64,000 nt of DNA from an uncultured Candidatus Melainabacteria bacterium. GTDB taxonomy: Bacteria > Cyanobacteriota > Vampirovibrionia > Gastranaerophilales > Gastranaerophilaceae. A model generated the notes under the pieces. It saw only the letters and a list, made by a program, of their open reading frames with translations. It did no database searches and was not told where the DNA came from. Location: NCBI GenBank assembly GCA_934757275.1, contig CAKVLN010000004.1:124001-188000 (forward strand), given 5' to 3'. Below, piece by piece: positions 1 through 10,289 of this stretch. The number at the start of each line of letters is the position of its first letter. Position 1 is the first letter of the stretch. Made by a program: the position numbers and the translations under genes.

Positions 1-1143
1 CCAAACTTGAATATTCCAGAAATTCCAGTAACAATGACAAATACTGCAATTAAACTTAATGGCGCAATTCTAAATGGTAATGCAACAGTTGAAAAGTTCA
101 CATCAGGCGGAATTGAAGCCGAAACACTTACAAGTGATTTTTCTATGAAGGGTGAAAACTTCTATTTGAATAACTTGAAGGGAACTGCATTTAATGGAAA
201 AATTAACGGAAACATCATTTATAATTTGAACAATGCCAAAACAACAGTTGATTTTAAGGGTCAAGGTTTGAACGCTGAAAAAGCAGTCTATGGCGGAACT
301 GGCATTAAAAACGCTTTAACTGGAACATTAGGCTTTGACACAAAATTAACTTTAACCGTTGCAGACTTTGACGAAATGATGAACTCTATGCGTGGCAATT
401 TGAATTTTGAAATCAAAAATGGTGCATTCGGTACAATCGGTCGTTTTGAAAACTTTTTGAAAGCTGATAACATAGTAAACAGTGCGCTTTTGAAATCAAC
501 TGTTTCAACAATCTCTAACGCAGTCGGAATAGCAGATACCGCTACATTCAATTCTCTTAGCGGAAAATTAACTTTTGCTAACGGCTGGGCAGAACTTAAC
601 CCAGTAAAAAGCTCAGGACCTTTATTAGCTTATTATGTGAAAGGTAAATACAATCTTTTGAACGGTAACGCTATTTTAGTTATTTTGGGAAGATTAGACG
701 GCTCAATTGTTGCCAAAATGGGTCCTATCGGTCAATTATCTGCAACAAAACTTTTAAGCTACATTCCAAAATTCGGTGCATCTACTGCAAGCTTTGTTGA
801 CACACTTACTGCAAACCCTAAAAACGAAGCAGTGAGCCAAATTCCAAACTTGACTAACGGAAGTACCACTTATAAAGATTTCAAAGTCCTTCATAGCGGT
901 ATTGCAGGCAAAGCCTCTTCTATCAAGTCTTTTAAATGGCTAACAGAGGTTGATACAAGCGCAATAGAAACAAAAACCGTGAAAGAAACTATTAAAGACA
1001 TCAAAACCTCAGTTGGTGAAGATGTAACTAACACCGTACAAAGCGTGACAGACGCAATTACTACATCTAAAGAGCAATGGAACACAACAAAGGACCAACT
1101 CAAAAACAGTGCAGAAGAATTGAAGAACTTATTTAAGTTCTAA
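1..1143 (+). CDS. AsmA-like envelope protein, C-terminal part
   Basis: The gene is cut by the left edge of the window; the reading frame is open from base 1, so 380 C-terminal codons are visible. The text is the repetitive beta-rich pattern of AsmA/TamB-type proteins, with alternating short strands around N-G-K-I-N-G-N-I and then the typical C-terminal block containing N-G-A-F-G-T-I-G-R-F (about residue 138). Members of this family sit in the cell envelope of diderm bacteria and are thought to act in lipid transport or outer-membrane biogenesis. The last 60 residues are a polar, probably helical tail rich in Thr, Lys and Glu. It is convergent with tgt. Family assignment is from pattern only; the N-terminal membrane anchor is not in view. 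Confidence 0.6.
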   Translation, partial: PNLNIPEIPVTMTNTAIKLNGAILNGNATVEKFTSGGIEAETLTSDFSMKGENFYLNNLKGTAFNGKINGNIIYNLNNAKTTVDFKGQGLNAEKAVYGGTGIKNALTGTLGFDTKLTLTVADFDEMMNSMRGNLNFEIKNGAFGTIGRFENFLKADNIVNSALLKSTVSTISNAVGIADTATFNSLSGKLTFANGWAELNPVKSSGPLLAYYVKGKYNLLNGNAILVILGRLDGSIVAKMGPIGQLSATKLLSYIPKFGASTASFVDTLTANPKNEAVSQIPNLTNGSTTYKDFKVLHSGIAGKASSIKSFKWLTEVDTSAIETKTVKETIKDIKTSVGEDVTNTVQSVTDAITTSKEQWNTTKDQLKNSAEELKNLFKF

Positions 1144-1184
1144 AGCGCTAATTGCTCACAATAAAGAAGATATAAGAACGCATG

Positions 1185-2353
<1,169 letters not shown>

Positions 2354-2409
2354 ACTTTTAGAAACTCGATATCAAAAATATCGGCTCAATCAATTTTGCT
2401 TAAATAATA

Positions 2410-2889
2410 CTAACCTTGAAATCTTTCTTCTTCGTAAGTAATCATTTCAAGCATAGATTGCCAGTTGTCAAAAATTTCTTCTGGCTTGAAGTAAATTCCG
2501 ATTTCTCTTTGAGCACTTTCTAATGAATCAGAAGCATGAACAACGTTGTATTCCATAACTTGTGCAAAATCAGCTCTGATTGTACCCATATCAGCTTTTA
2601 ATGGGCTTGTAGCACCAACCATGTGGCGTACGCTTTCAACTGCCTCATAACCTTCAATTACCATTGCAACAATAGGTCCACTTGTGATGTAATGAACAAG
2701 TCTGTTATAGAATGGCTTGCCATAGTGTTCTTCATAGTGCTTAGCTGCAATTTCTGGAGTAACTTGAAGCAACTTCATTGCAACAATCTTGAAACCTTTA
2801 TTTTCAAATCTTTCAAGAATTTTACCGATTAATCCTCTTTTAACTCCATCAGGTTTGATGGCAACAAATGTTCTTTCTTCTGTTTTCAT
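2410..2889 (-). CDS. ndk: Nucleoside diphosphate kinase
   Basis: Transfers the gamma phosphate between nucleoside tri- and diphosphates through a phospho-histidine. The start is the ATG at 2889, giving M-K-T-E-E-R-T-F-V-A-I-K-P-D-G; it has AGGAGAG 5 nt upstream, whereas an in-frame codon 21 nt earlier has no such site. The family signature N-x-x-H-(G/A)-S-D-S is present as NVVHASDS, with Ala replacing the usual Gly after the active-site His. At about 159 residues it is slightly longer than the usual 140-150 because of a C-terminal extension. It stands alone between tgt and an unknown gene on the same strand. Confidence 0.95.
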   Translation of the reverse strand: MKTEERTFVAIKPDGVKRGLIGKILERFENKGFKIVAMKLLQVTPEIAAKHYEEHYGKPFYNRLVHYITSGPIVAMVIEGYEAVESVRHMVGATSPLKADMGTIRADFAQVMEYNVVHASDSLESAQREIGIYFKPEEIFDNWQSMLEMITYEEERFQG

Positions 2890-2986
2890 AATCTCTCCTA
2901 TCAATATCAATTAGACCATAAATAGCAAATAAAGTAAAGTCGAGCATTTTTGGTCTTGAAAGATTGTTGATTTTAAAGAAAAATTT

Positions 2987-3682
2987 TTACGAATTTGAGG
3001 TCATCATTTTGTAACCAATCGTCAATGCCCCCATTACGCCAGCCGTAATGCCACCATATTTAAGAGCCTTTTTCCATTGTCCTTTTGTTTTAGTATTATT
3101 TAAAACATCAAATATTTTTGAGCTTACATCATCTGGTTTTGTGAAACATTTCTTTTCAGCATTCCAACATTTTTCAGTCAAATTTTTAAATGTTTGCATA
3201 TTTTCCAAGCTCCTTTTTTCTAAATTTTCCTTCAAAACTTTTTTACTTTCCTTTATATTGTCGGCACTTAGTGAACTTAAATAAGTTTCGAGAGAAATCT
3301 TATTACCATCAAACACTTTTTTATTAGCATTTAAAAGTTTTTTCATACCATCAACATCTTTTACTTTGTCAATTCCTTTGATGACATTTTTCAGTTGTTT
3401 GAAAAATTCTTGACCTTCTTTTGATATATTCTTAGAAATATGGTTTTCAAAGGCTTGTTTTGCAAACGAATCGGACGCCTTGCCATTTTTATCTACAGGA
3501 AATCTATTCTTTAAATAGCCGACTGTTCCGCCTGCCGCACCACCAACTACTGCAGAGCCTAAAACTGCTCCAAAACCGCTTCCACGATTTTGCTGCGGCA
3601 TATTATTTGGCATATTATTAGAATTAAAACCTTGATTATAATTCATTTGAGGATAAGCATTCATTCCGTAAGAATTTACCAT
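2987..3682 (-). CDS. Unknown protein with Gly/Ala-rich hydrophobic segment
   Basis: The start at 3682 (M-V-N-S-Y-G-M-N) has GGAGT 6 nt upstream. The first 35 residues are rich in Asn, Gln, Met and Gly; then comes a Gly/Ala-rich hydrophobic stretch (about residues 37-56) of the kind seen in glycine-zipper membrane segments, a Lys-rich helical middle, and a second hydrophobic Gly-rich stretch near the C-terminus. No known domain is recognised. The layout suggests a membrane-associated protein with both ends able to insert. It is probably a lineage-specific protein. Confidence 0.65.
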   Translation of the reverse strand: MVNSYGMNAYPQMNYNQGFNSNNMPNNMPQQNRGSGFGAVLGSAVVGGAAGGTVGYLKNRFPVDKNGKASDSFAKQAFENHISKNISKEGQEFFKQLKNVIKGIDKVKDVDGMKKLLNANKKVFDGNKISLETYLSSLSADNIKESKKVLKENLEKRSLENMQTFKNLTEKCWNAEKKCFTKPDDVSSKIFDVLNNTKTKGQWKKALKYGGITAGVMGALTIGYKMMTSNS

Positions 3683-3776
3683 ACGACACTCCAAAATTCA
3701 CTACACACATGAATATAAAGTATTTTTGCGTTCAAAAATTGCCTTTTTGTAACGAAAATGTAATGTTATTATGAAG

Positions 3777-3862
3777 GTAATAGGGTAATAAGGGAATAAG
3801 GGAATAAGAGGTTTTAAATATTATTTTTGTATAATACGTTATTAGAGCGACTTTAGTTTCCT
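3777..3862. repeat. Half copy of the GGGAATAAG inverted-repeat family
   Basis: Tandem GGTAATAGGGTAATAAGGGAATAAG units are followed by an AT-rich stretch and a TAATACGTTATTAGAGCG core. The same units occur, often as two facing arms, at 5632-5911, 17209-17406, 24080-24165, 45071-45170 and 46711-46830. Confidence 0.6.
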
Positions 3863-3870
3863 CTCCTAAA

Positions 3871-3910
3871 AACACACCAAGCTCCACCTTGAGGTGGAGC
3901 TTGGTGTATT
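3871..3910 (-). terminator. Intrinsic terminator of groEL
   Basis: A perfect 15-bp stem (ACACCAAGCTCCACC / GGTGGAGCTTGGTGT) with a TCAA/TTGA loop lies 37 nt downstream of the groEL stop. Read on the minus strand it runs into TGTTTTTAG. Confidence 0.8.
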
Positions 3911-3943
3911 TTAATCTAGTATGTTATGCTATGCAGCGTTCAA

Positions 3944-5620
<1,677 letters not shown>

Positions 5621-5631
5621 TTAATTAAAAT

Positions 5632-5911
5632 TGGAAGGGAATAGGGGAATAAGGTAATGAGGGAATAAGTGGTATTAAATTTTTATTTAACAACTGCGTT
5701 ATATTTTGTAAAACAAACCATAGATTGCTTCGTCGCCTCAATTGCCATTGCTCCATGCAATGACTTTACGTCAGACCTCCAAGTTTAATGTCATTGCGAG
5801 AAAATCGCAAGATTTTTGTGGCAATCCACCTAACCTATCATCACACGCATTTTATTATAAATATTTCTAAAACCTCTTATTCTCTTATTACCCTATTACC
5901 TTATTCCCTTA
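5632..5911. repeat. Nested inverted-repeat element between groES and groEL
   Basis: The left arm (5632-5669, AAGGGAATAGGGGAATAAGG type) faces a right arm (5873-5910) that reads CCTTATTCCCTT-like on the plus strand, so the arms are inverted. Inside is a second inverted pair: GATTGC near 5724 against GCAATC near 5825, enclosing CATTGCGAGA-type sequence typical of dispersed bacterial intergenic repeats. This fills the whole 322-bp gap; no gene is seen in it. Confidence 0.7.
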
Positions 5912-5915
5912 AATA

Positions 5916-6203
5916 TTACTCAACAATTGCCAAAGCATCTTTGATTGACAAAATTTTGTATTCTACGCCGTCCATTTTTACATCTGTACCAGCATATTTA
6001 GCATAAAGAATGATATCGCCTACTTTAACTTCCATAGGTTCTTTTTCACCCTTGTCATTTGTTTTTCCTTCGCCAACTGCTACAACTTCACCTTTTTGAG
6101 GTTTTTCTTTTGCGCTATCTGGAATAAAAATTCCGCCTGATGTTTGTTCTGTATCTTCAATAACTTTAATAACGATTCTGTCTTGTAATGGTTTAAGTGC
6201 CAT
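5916..6203 (-). CDS. groES: Co-chaperonin GroES
   Basis: The 10-kDa lid of the GroEL cage. The 95 residues begin [13 protein letters not shown], contain the mobile loop [11 protein letters not shown] around residues 19-29 that binds GroEL, and end in the usual [18 protein letters not shown] lies just ahead of the ATG. groEL follows 322 bp downstream; they are expected to be co-transcribed despite the repeat in between. No CIRCE element is visible upstream, so heat regulation through HrcA is not supported here. Confidence 0.97.
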   Translation of the reverse strand: MALKPLQDRIVIKVIEDTEQTSGGIFIPDSAKEKPQKGEVVAVGEGKTNDKGEKEPMEVKVGDIILYAKYAGTDVKMDGVEYKILSIKDALAIVE

Positions 6204-6282
6204 AATATAATCCTCCTATCTTCTACAATTATATTTATACCCCAGATTTAAAGAAAAAATGAAAAAGTTAAGAAAAAATTAA

Positions 6283-6684
6283 TTATTGAACGTTATTTTT
6301 TCTAAAAGCAAATTTTTTAAAAAACACATAAGTAAAGACCGCAGCAACGAGAGTTGCAACAATTTGTGCAATGAAAACATTTAGATGCAAAATTTTAACA
6401 ATAAACTCTAAAAGACCAGCATTAATTAGATAGCTGAAAAACCAAGTTGTGCAACACTTCAAATATTCTTTGACCCAATTTCCCTTACCTTCAAAAACAA
6501 GAAATTTTTGTGTTGTATACGAAACAATGGAAGAAATCACCCACGCAAGCGCAAGTGCAATCTGATATGCGCTATCACCCATAATTAGACAAAAAGCTGA
6601 ATACATCAAATATGATACGCCAGCATTAAACCCGCCAACGAACAAAAAACGTATTTTATCAGATAATTTAAACCAGTATTCCAT
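6283..6684 (-). CDS. GtrA-like membrane protein
   Basis: A small integral membrane protein of the GtrA family, thought to flip or carry polyprenyl-linked sugars. The chosen start (6684, M-E-Y-W-F-K-L-S-D-K) gives 133 residues, the normal family length, with four hydrophobic segments: about 10-30 (F-V-G-G-F-N-A-G-V-S-Y), 36-56, 70-90 and 97-120, and a Lys/Arg-rich end. An upstream in-frame ATG at 6780 would add 32 residues unlike the family. The chosen ATG lies 7 nt after a TATAAT box, which supports a leaderless transcript starting here. Confidence 0.8.
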   Translation of the reverse strand: MEYWFKLSDKIRFLFVGGFNAGVSYLMYSAFCLIMGDSAYQIALALAWVISSIVSYTTQKFLVFEGKGNWVKEYLKCCTTWFFSYLINAGLLEFIVKILHLNVFIAQIVATLVAAVFTYVFFKKFAFRKNNVQ

Positions 6685-6691
6685 AAGATTG

Positions 6692-6720
6692 ATTATATTA
6701 TAAACAAACTGATAAGTGAA
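6692..6720 (-). promoter_or_regulatory. Promoter of the GtrA-like gene (leaderless type)
   Basis: Minus strand: TTCACT, 17-nt spacer, TATAAT, then only 7 nt to the ATG. There is no Shine-Dalgarno sequence. Confidence 0.5.
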
Positions 6721-6742
6721 AAACCTTAAAAATGAAGTAGGA

Positions 6743-6792
6743 TTGAAAAAGCTTACAAATATGTTACAATAGTAGTACATTGTATAGACAAT
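6743..6792 (+). promoter_or_regulatory. Promoter and palindromic operator of the DinJ-YafQ pair
   Basis: TTGAAA (6743-6748), 16-nt spacer, TACAAT (6765-6770), followed at about +2 by the palindrome ATTGT-ATAG-ACAAT (6779-6792). A ribbon-helix-helix antitoxin would be expected to bind such a site to repress its own operon. Confidence 0.5.
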
Positions 6793-6804
6793 AGCGAGGT
6801 TAAG

Positions 6805-7077
6805 ATGTCACAAGCAAATATTAGTATTAGAGTTAATAGCGATTTAAAGCAGAATTTTGATAATTTATGCAACGAATTAGGTTTTAATATGTCTACTGCT
6901 ATCACAATGTTCATCAAAGCCGCAGTTAGAGAGCAGGGTATTCCCTTTGCTCTATCAATTAACGATTATAATAAAGAAACCAAAAAAGTAATTGAAGACG
7001 CTAACAACGGGATTGGACTATCAAAAGCATATAGCTCTGTTGATGATATGATGAACGACATCTTGAAGGAAGATTAA
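6805..7077 (+). CDS. dinJ: RelB/DinJ-family antitoxin
   Basis: Ninety residues. The N-terminal part (I-S-I-R-V-N-S-D-L-K, then F-N-M-S-T-A-I-T-M-F-I-K) is a ribbon-helix-helix DNA-binding domain of the DinJ type; the C-terminal part is the polar helical tail that wraps the toxin. GAGG precedes the ATG. Its TAA overlaps the toxin ATG by one base (TAATG), the usual arrangement that makes antitoxin first. It should bind the palindrome directly upstream and autorepress. Confidence 0.9.
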   Translation: MSQANISIRVNSDLKQNFDNLCNELGFNMSTAITMFIKAAVREQGIPFALSINDYNKETKKVIEDANNGIGLSKAYSSVDDMMNDILKED

Positions 7078-7349
7078 TGTACAATTTAAGATTTACAAAT
7101 AAAATACAACGTAACATCAAATTAATGAAGAAACGTGGAAAAGATTTAGAGAAACTCAAAGTTGTACTTAATCTACTACAAAAGGGAGAAGAACTTCCTT
7201 CCAAATATAGAGATCATGCACTTACAGGCGATTTTACTGGTTGCAGAGAATGTCATATTGAACCAGACTGGTTATTGGTATATGAAATCATAAATAGCGA
7301 ACTAGTAATATTATTACTCACAACTGGAAGTCATAGCGATTTATTTTAG
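7077..7349 (+). CDS. yafQ: YafQ-family mRNA interferase toxin
   Basis: A ribosome-dependent endoribonuclease of the RelE/YafQ superfamily. The 90 residues carry the complete YafQ signature: H-A-L-T-G-D at 47-52, G-C-R-E-C-H-I-E-P-D-W-L-L-V-Y at 55-69 and G-S-H-S-D-L-F at the end. His47, His60, Asp64, His86 and Phe90 match the positions known to matter in E. coli YafQ, so the toxin looks intact. It is translationally coupled to the antitoxin upstream. The next gene, ribE, is 43 bp downstream with its own promoter. Confidence 0.92.
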   Translation: MYNLRFTNKIQRNIKLMKKRGKDLEKLKVVLNLLQKGEELPSKYRDHALTGDFTGCRECHIEPDWLLVYEIINSELVILLLTTGSHSDLF

Positions 7350-7357
7350 CCTTCCTC

Positions 7358-7386
7358 TGTACATTTGAGTAAAAATATGCTAGAAT
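7358..7386 (+). promoter_or_regulatory. ribE promoter (extended -10, leaderless type)
   Basis: TGTACA, 17-nt spacer ending in TGC, TAGAAT (7381-7386), then 6 nt to the ATG at 7393. No ribosome-binding site and no room for an FMN riboswitch. Confidence 0.5.
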
Positions 7387-7392
7387 TACTCT

Positions 7393-8016
7393 ATGTTTAC
7401 TGGAATCGTAGAAGAAACAGGAAAAATCCAATTTGTCACAGATAGAAAAGTTGTTATTAAATGCCAAAAGATTTTAGAAGATGCTAAAATCGGTGATAGC
7501 ATTGCAGTAAATGGCGTTTGCCTCACTATTACAGACATTAACAAAGATACTTTTTCTGCGGATATTTCACCTGAAACTTTTAAGGTTGCTTGTAAACTAA
7601 ATCTAGGCAATACCGTAAACTTAGAGCGTGCAATGCTTGCAAATGGGCGTTTTGGTGGTCATATTGTTAGCGGTCATGTTGATGGGGTAGCAAAAATCGT
7701 AGAACTTAAAAATAATGGCGATTTTTACGATTTAAGGCTTGAACTTTCTGAGAATGAGTCAAAATACGTTATCAGAAAAGGCTCTATAACCGTGAATGGC
7801 ATAAGTCTTACGATTGCAGAGGTTGTGGGTGGTTTAATAAATCTTGCAATTATCCCCCATACATACGAAAATACTTGCCTAAAAGAGTTAAAAATAGGCG
7901 ATTTTGTAAATGTAGAAGTCGATATGATGGCGAAATATATTGAAAAATTTTTATCAACGAGTGATAATAGGTCAAGAATAGATTTCGATTTTCTACAAAG
8001 GAATGGTTTTTGTTAA
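7393..8016 (+). CDS. ribE: Riboflavin synthase, alpha subunit
   Basis: Dismutates two lumazine molecules to riboflavin. The 207 residues are two homologous lumazine-binding barrels: the first begins M-F-T-G-I-V-E-E-T-G and contains I-A-V-N-G-V-C-L-T, the second starts at about residue 98 (H-V-D-G-V-A-K-I) and contains I-T-V-N-G-I-S-L-T-I. The link G-G-H-I-V-S-G-H-V-D-G is characteristic. ribBA follows directly. The first ATG sits 6 nt after a -10 box, so translation is probably leaderless. Also called ribC in some species. Confidence 0.95.
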   Translation: MFTGIVEETGKIQFVTDRKVVIKCQKILEDAKIGDSIAVNGVCLTITDINKDTFSADISPETFKVACKLNLGNTVNLERAMLANGRFGGHIVSGHVDGVAKIVELKNNGDFYDLRLELSENESKYVIRKGSITVNGISLTIAEVVGGLINLAIIPHTYENTCLKELKIGDFVNVEVDMMAKYIEKFLSTSDNRSRIDFDFLQRNGFC

Positions 8017-8017
8017 T

Positions 8018-9223
8018 ATGATAGGTCAGTTTAACACAATTCAAGAAGCTTTAGAGGATTTCAAAGCAGGCAAACCCTTAATTGTCGCAGATGATGAAGA
8101 CAGGGAAAATGAAGGCGACTTAATTTGTTCTGCACAATTTGTTACCCCTGAATTGGTAAACTTCATTACTAAAGAATGTCGTGGAATTGTTTGTCTAGCG
8201 ATTTCTGACAGTATCGCAAAGCAACTTGAGCTTCCGCAAATGGTAGAAAAAAATACCGAAAGCATGCAAACAGCGTTTTCTCTAAGCATTGACGCTCACC
8301 CTAAATATGGCGTGACGACTGGGGTTTCAGCTTTTGATAGAGCAAAAACTATTGAGGTTGCAATCGCACCAGACGCTCAACCTTCTGATTTACGCAGACC
8401 AGGGCATTTGTTCCCTTGTGTTGCGAGAAAAGGCGGAGTTCTAAAAAGATGCGGACATACCGAGGCAGTTGTTGATTTAGCAAGACTTTGCGGTCATAGA
8501 GAAGCTGGAATTATGTGCGAAATTATGAAAGAAAACGGCGAAATGGCAAGGCGTGAAGACTTGCATAAATTCGCCGAAAAGCACAATATCAAATTTATTA
8601 CGGTTGCTGACCTTATTGCGTACCGCTTGGAAAAAGAAAAATTTGTAAAACGTGAAGTTGAAGTATTTTTACCAACTCAGTTTGGCGACTTTAATATCGT
8701 TGGCTACACTGACACCATCACTGGTTGCGAGCATGTTGCTTTGGTAAAAGATGATGGCTCTGACAAAATTCCTTTAATCAGAGTTCATAGTGAATGTTTG
8801 ACTGGCGACATTTTCCATAGCTTAAAGTGTGATTGCAACTGGCAATTACATACAGCATTAAAGATGGTTAATGAGTATGGCAAAGGCGCAGTGATTTACA
8901 TTCGTGACCACGAAGGACGTGGAATTGGCTTAATCAACAAACTCAAGACATACAAACTTCAAGAGGAAGGTCAAGACACAGTTGAGGCAAATGTTTCATT
9001 AGGTTTTGCACCCGATTTAAGAAATTATGGCGTTGGAGCACAAATTATTCTTGATTTGGGCTTTAACAATTTCAATTTAATTACAAATAACCCTAAGAAA
9101 ATCGTAGGTTTAAAGGGTTATGGCTTAACAATACATGAAAACATTAACTTGAAATCAGAAGTTAATAAATATAACGAAAGATATATAAACACGAAACGTG
9201 AAAAAATGCACCATATCCTATAA
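8018..9223 (+). CDS. ribBA: RibBA: DHBP synthase / GTP cyclohydrolase II
   Basis: Bifunctional enzyme supplying both precursors of riboflavin. The N-terminal half has D-D-E-D-R-E-N-E-G-D and G-H-T-E-A-V-V-D-L-A typical of DHBP synthase; the C-terminal half (from about residue 205) has the GTP cyclohydrolase II zinc ligands in S-E-C-L-T-G-D-I-F-H-S-L-K-C-D-C and R-D-H-E-G-R-G-I-G-L. Two starts are possible, ATG at 8003 or 8018; AAAGGA touches the first and is 15 nt from the second, so neither is ideal. 8018 fits the family start better and directly follows the ribE stop. Confidence 0.95.
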   Translation: MIGQFNTIQEALEDFKAGKPLIVADDEDRENEGDLICSAQFVTPELVNFITKECRGIVCLAISDSIAKQLELPQMVEKNTESMQTAFSLSIDAHPKYGVTTGVSAFDRAKTIEVAIAPDAQPSDLRRPGHLFPCVARKGGVLKRCGHTEAVVDLARLCGHREAGIMCEIMKENGEMARREDLHKFAEKHNIKFITVADLIAYRLEKEKFVKREVEVFLPTQFGDFNIVGYTDTITGCEHVALVKDDGSDKIPLIRVHSECLTGDIFHSLKCDCNWQLHTALKMVNEYGKGAVIYIRDHEGRGIGLINKLKTYKLQEEGQDTVEANVSLGFAPDLRNYGVGAQIILDLGFNNFNLITNNPKKIVGLKGYGLTIHENINLKSEVNKYNERYINTKREKMHHIL

Positions 9224-9249
9224 TTTAGGTGCAATCAAGAGGATATTTT

Positions 9250-10239
9250 ATGGCAGATACATCATACGAAGTGGAACTATTAAACAGTAATATTTACAAA
9301 TTTTTTGCAGGGGTCTATAACGACTTTAAAGCAAAGGCTGTAAGCGAATACAAATTTGAACTTGAACCACTTCCTTATGAAGAATTTATTGACGCAGTTG
9401 AAAAAGATTATATGAAATGCGTTGTGCTTAAAGAAAATGAAATTCCGACTGCCTTTTTGGTTTATACAACTTCTATTTCAGAAGCTATTGAACTCAACCT
9501 AATTCATTGTTTGGGAACAGAAGACGAAGTTACAAAAATTAAATTACTAATAGAAAAATTCTTGGAATTAACAGAAACTGAACGCCAATCTAAAGTCGTT
9601 TCTTATCCAATGCTTGGACATCAATCAGTGTTTACTGCTGATATTTCAAAATATGGCTTTAAGTATATTGGACTTGCGGTTTTGAGATTTATGATGGGCA
9701 ACGCCTCTTCTGAAAGAATTTTAGAGAATATGAAACTTAGCGAAAGACCTGCTGAATACAAAGTTGTAAGCTATGACGACGCTTATAGAGAAGACGCAAT
9801 TAGAATTATCCACGAGGCTTTCAGAGATACTCAAGATGCAATTTATGATACAAGATATAAAACAATAGATGGAACTAAAGATATTATTAACAAAGTTGTT
9901 GATAATATTTATGGTGAATTTTTGCCAGAAGTAACCTCTGTATTATTATATAACGATAAACCTGTAGGTTTTGCGTTTGCAAACGTTACTGGCGGAAAAA
10001 TCGCAAACTTGCCTCTCGTAGCAATTGAAAAAGAACATAGAGGACAGGGTTTTTCAGAACATCTTTTAAACCGTGCAATTAAAACAATTGTTGATTGGAC
10101 AAAATTAGGTAAAAGGGCTTTTAGTGAAATCAACGTAACTACCGAAACCAATAACTATAAAGCATTAAAAATGTATAGAAGAATCGGTTTTAGAGAGGAT
10201 TTTTGTTATCCTCAAGCTTACATAATCAAGAAAAAATAA
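9250..10239 (+). CDS. GNAT-family acetyltransferase
   Basis: The start at 9250 (M-A-D-T-S-Y-E-V-E-L) has AAGAGGA 6-7 nt upstream. The C-terminal 150 residues form a GNAT domain: L-P-L-V-A-I-E-K-E-H-R-G-Q-G-F-S-E-H-L-L carries the acetyl-CoA motif A (Q/R-x-x-G-x-A/S), and N-V-T-T-E-T-N-N-Y-K-A-L-K-M-Y-R-R-I-G-F is the usual C-terminal half. The N-terminal 170 residues may be a second, degenerate GNAT fold. The substrate cannot be told. It is 26 bp downstream of ribBA and may be co-transcribed with it. Confidence 0.8.
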   Translation: MADTSYEVELLNSNIYKFFAGVYNDFKAKAVSEYKFELEPLPYEEFIDAVEKDYMKCVVLKENEIPTAFLVYTTSISEAIELNLIHCLGTEDEVTKIKLLIEKFLELTETERQSKVVSYPMLGHQSVFTADISKYGFKYIGLAVLRFMMGNASSERILENMKLSERPAEYKVVSYDDAYREDAIRIIHEAFRDTQDAIYDTRYKTIDGTKDIINKVVDNIYGEFLPEVTSVLLYNDKPVGFAFANVTGGKIANLPLVAIEKEHRGQGFSEHLLNRAIKTIVDWTKLGKRAFSEINVTTETNNYKALKMYRRIGFREDFCYPQAYIIKKK

Positions 10240-10289
10240 TCTGTTTGAAAAACAAAAAAGAAAAGCGAGAAAGAAAGGAAAAGAGAAGT

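Noticed and set aside
6204..6282. CIRCE operator before groES
   Set aside because: No TTAGCACTC-N9-GAGTGCTAA or near match is present.
7350..7392. FMN riboswitch in front of ribE
   Set aside because: The gap is only 43 bp and the gene appears leaderless; no RFN-like structure fits.
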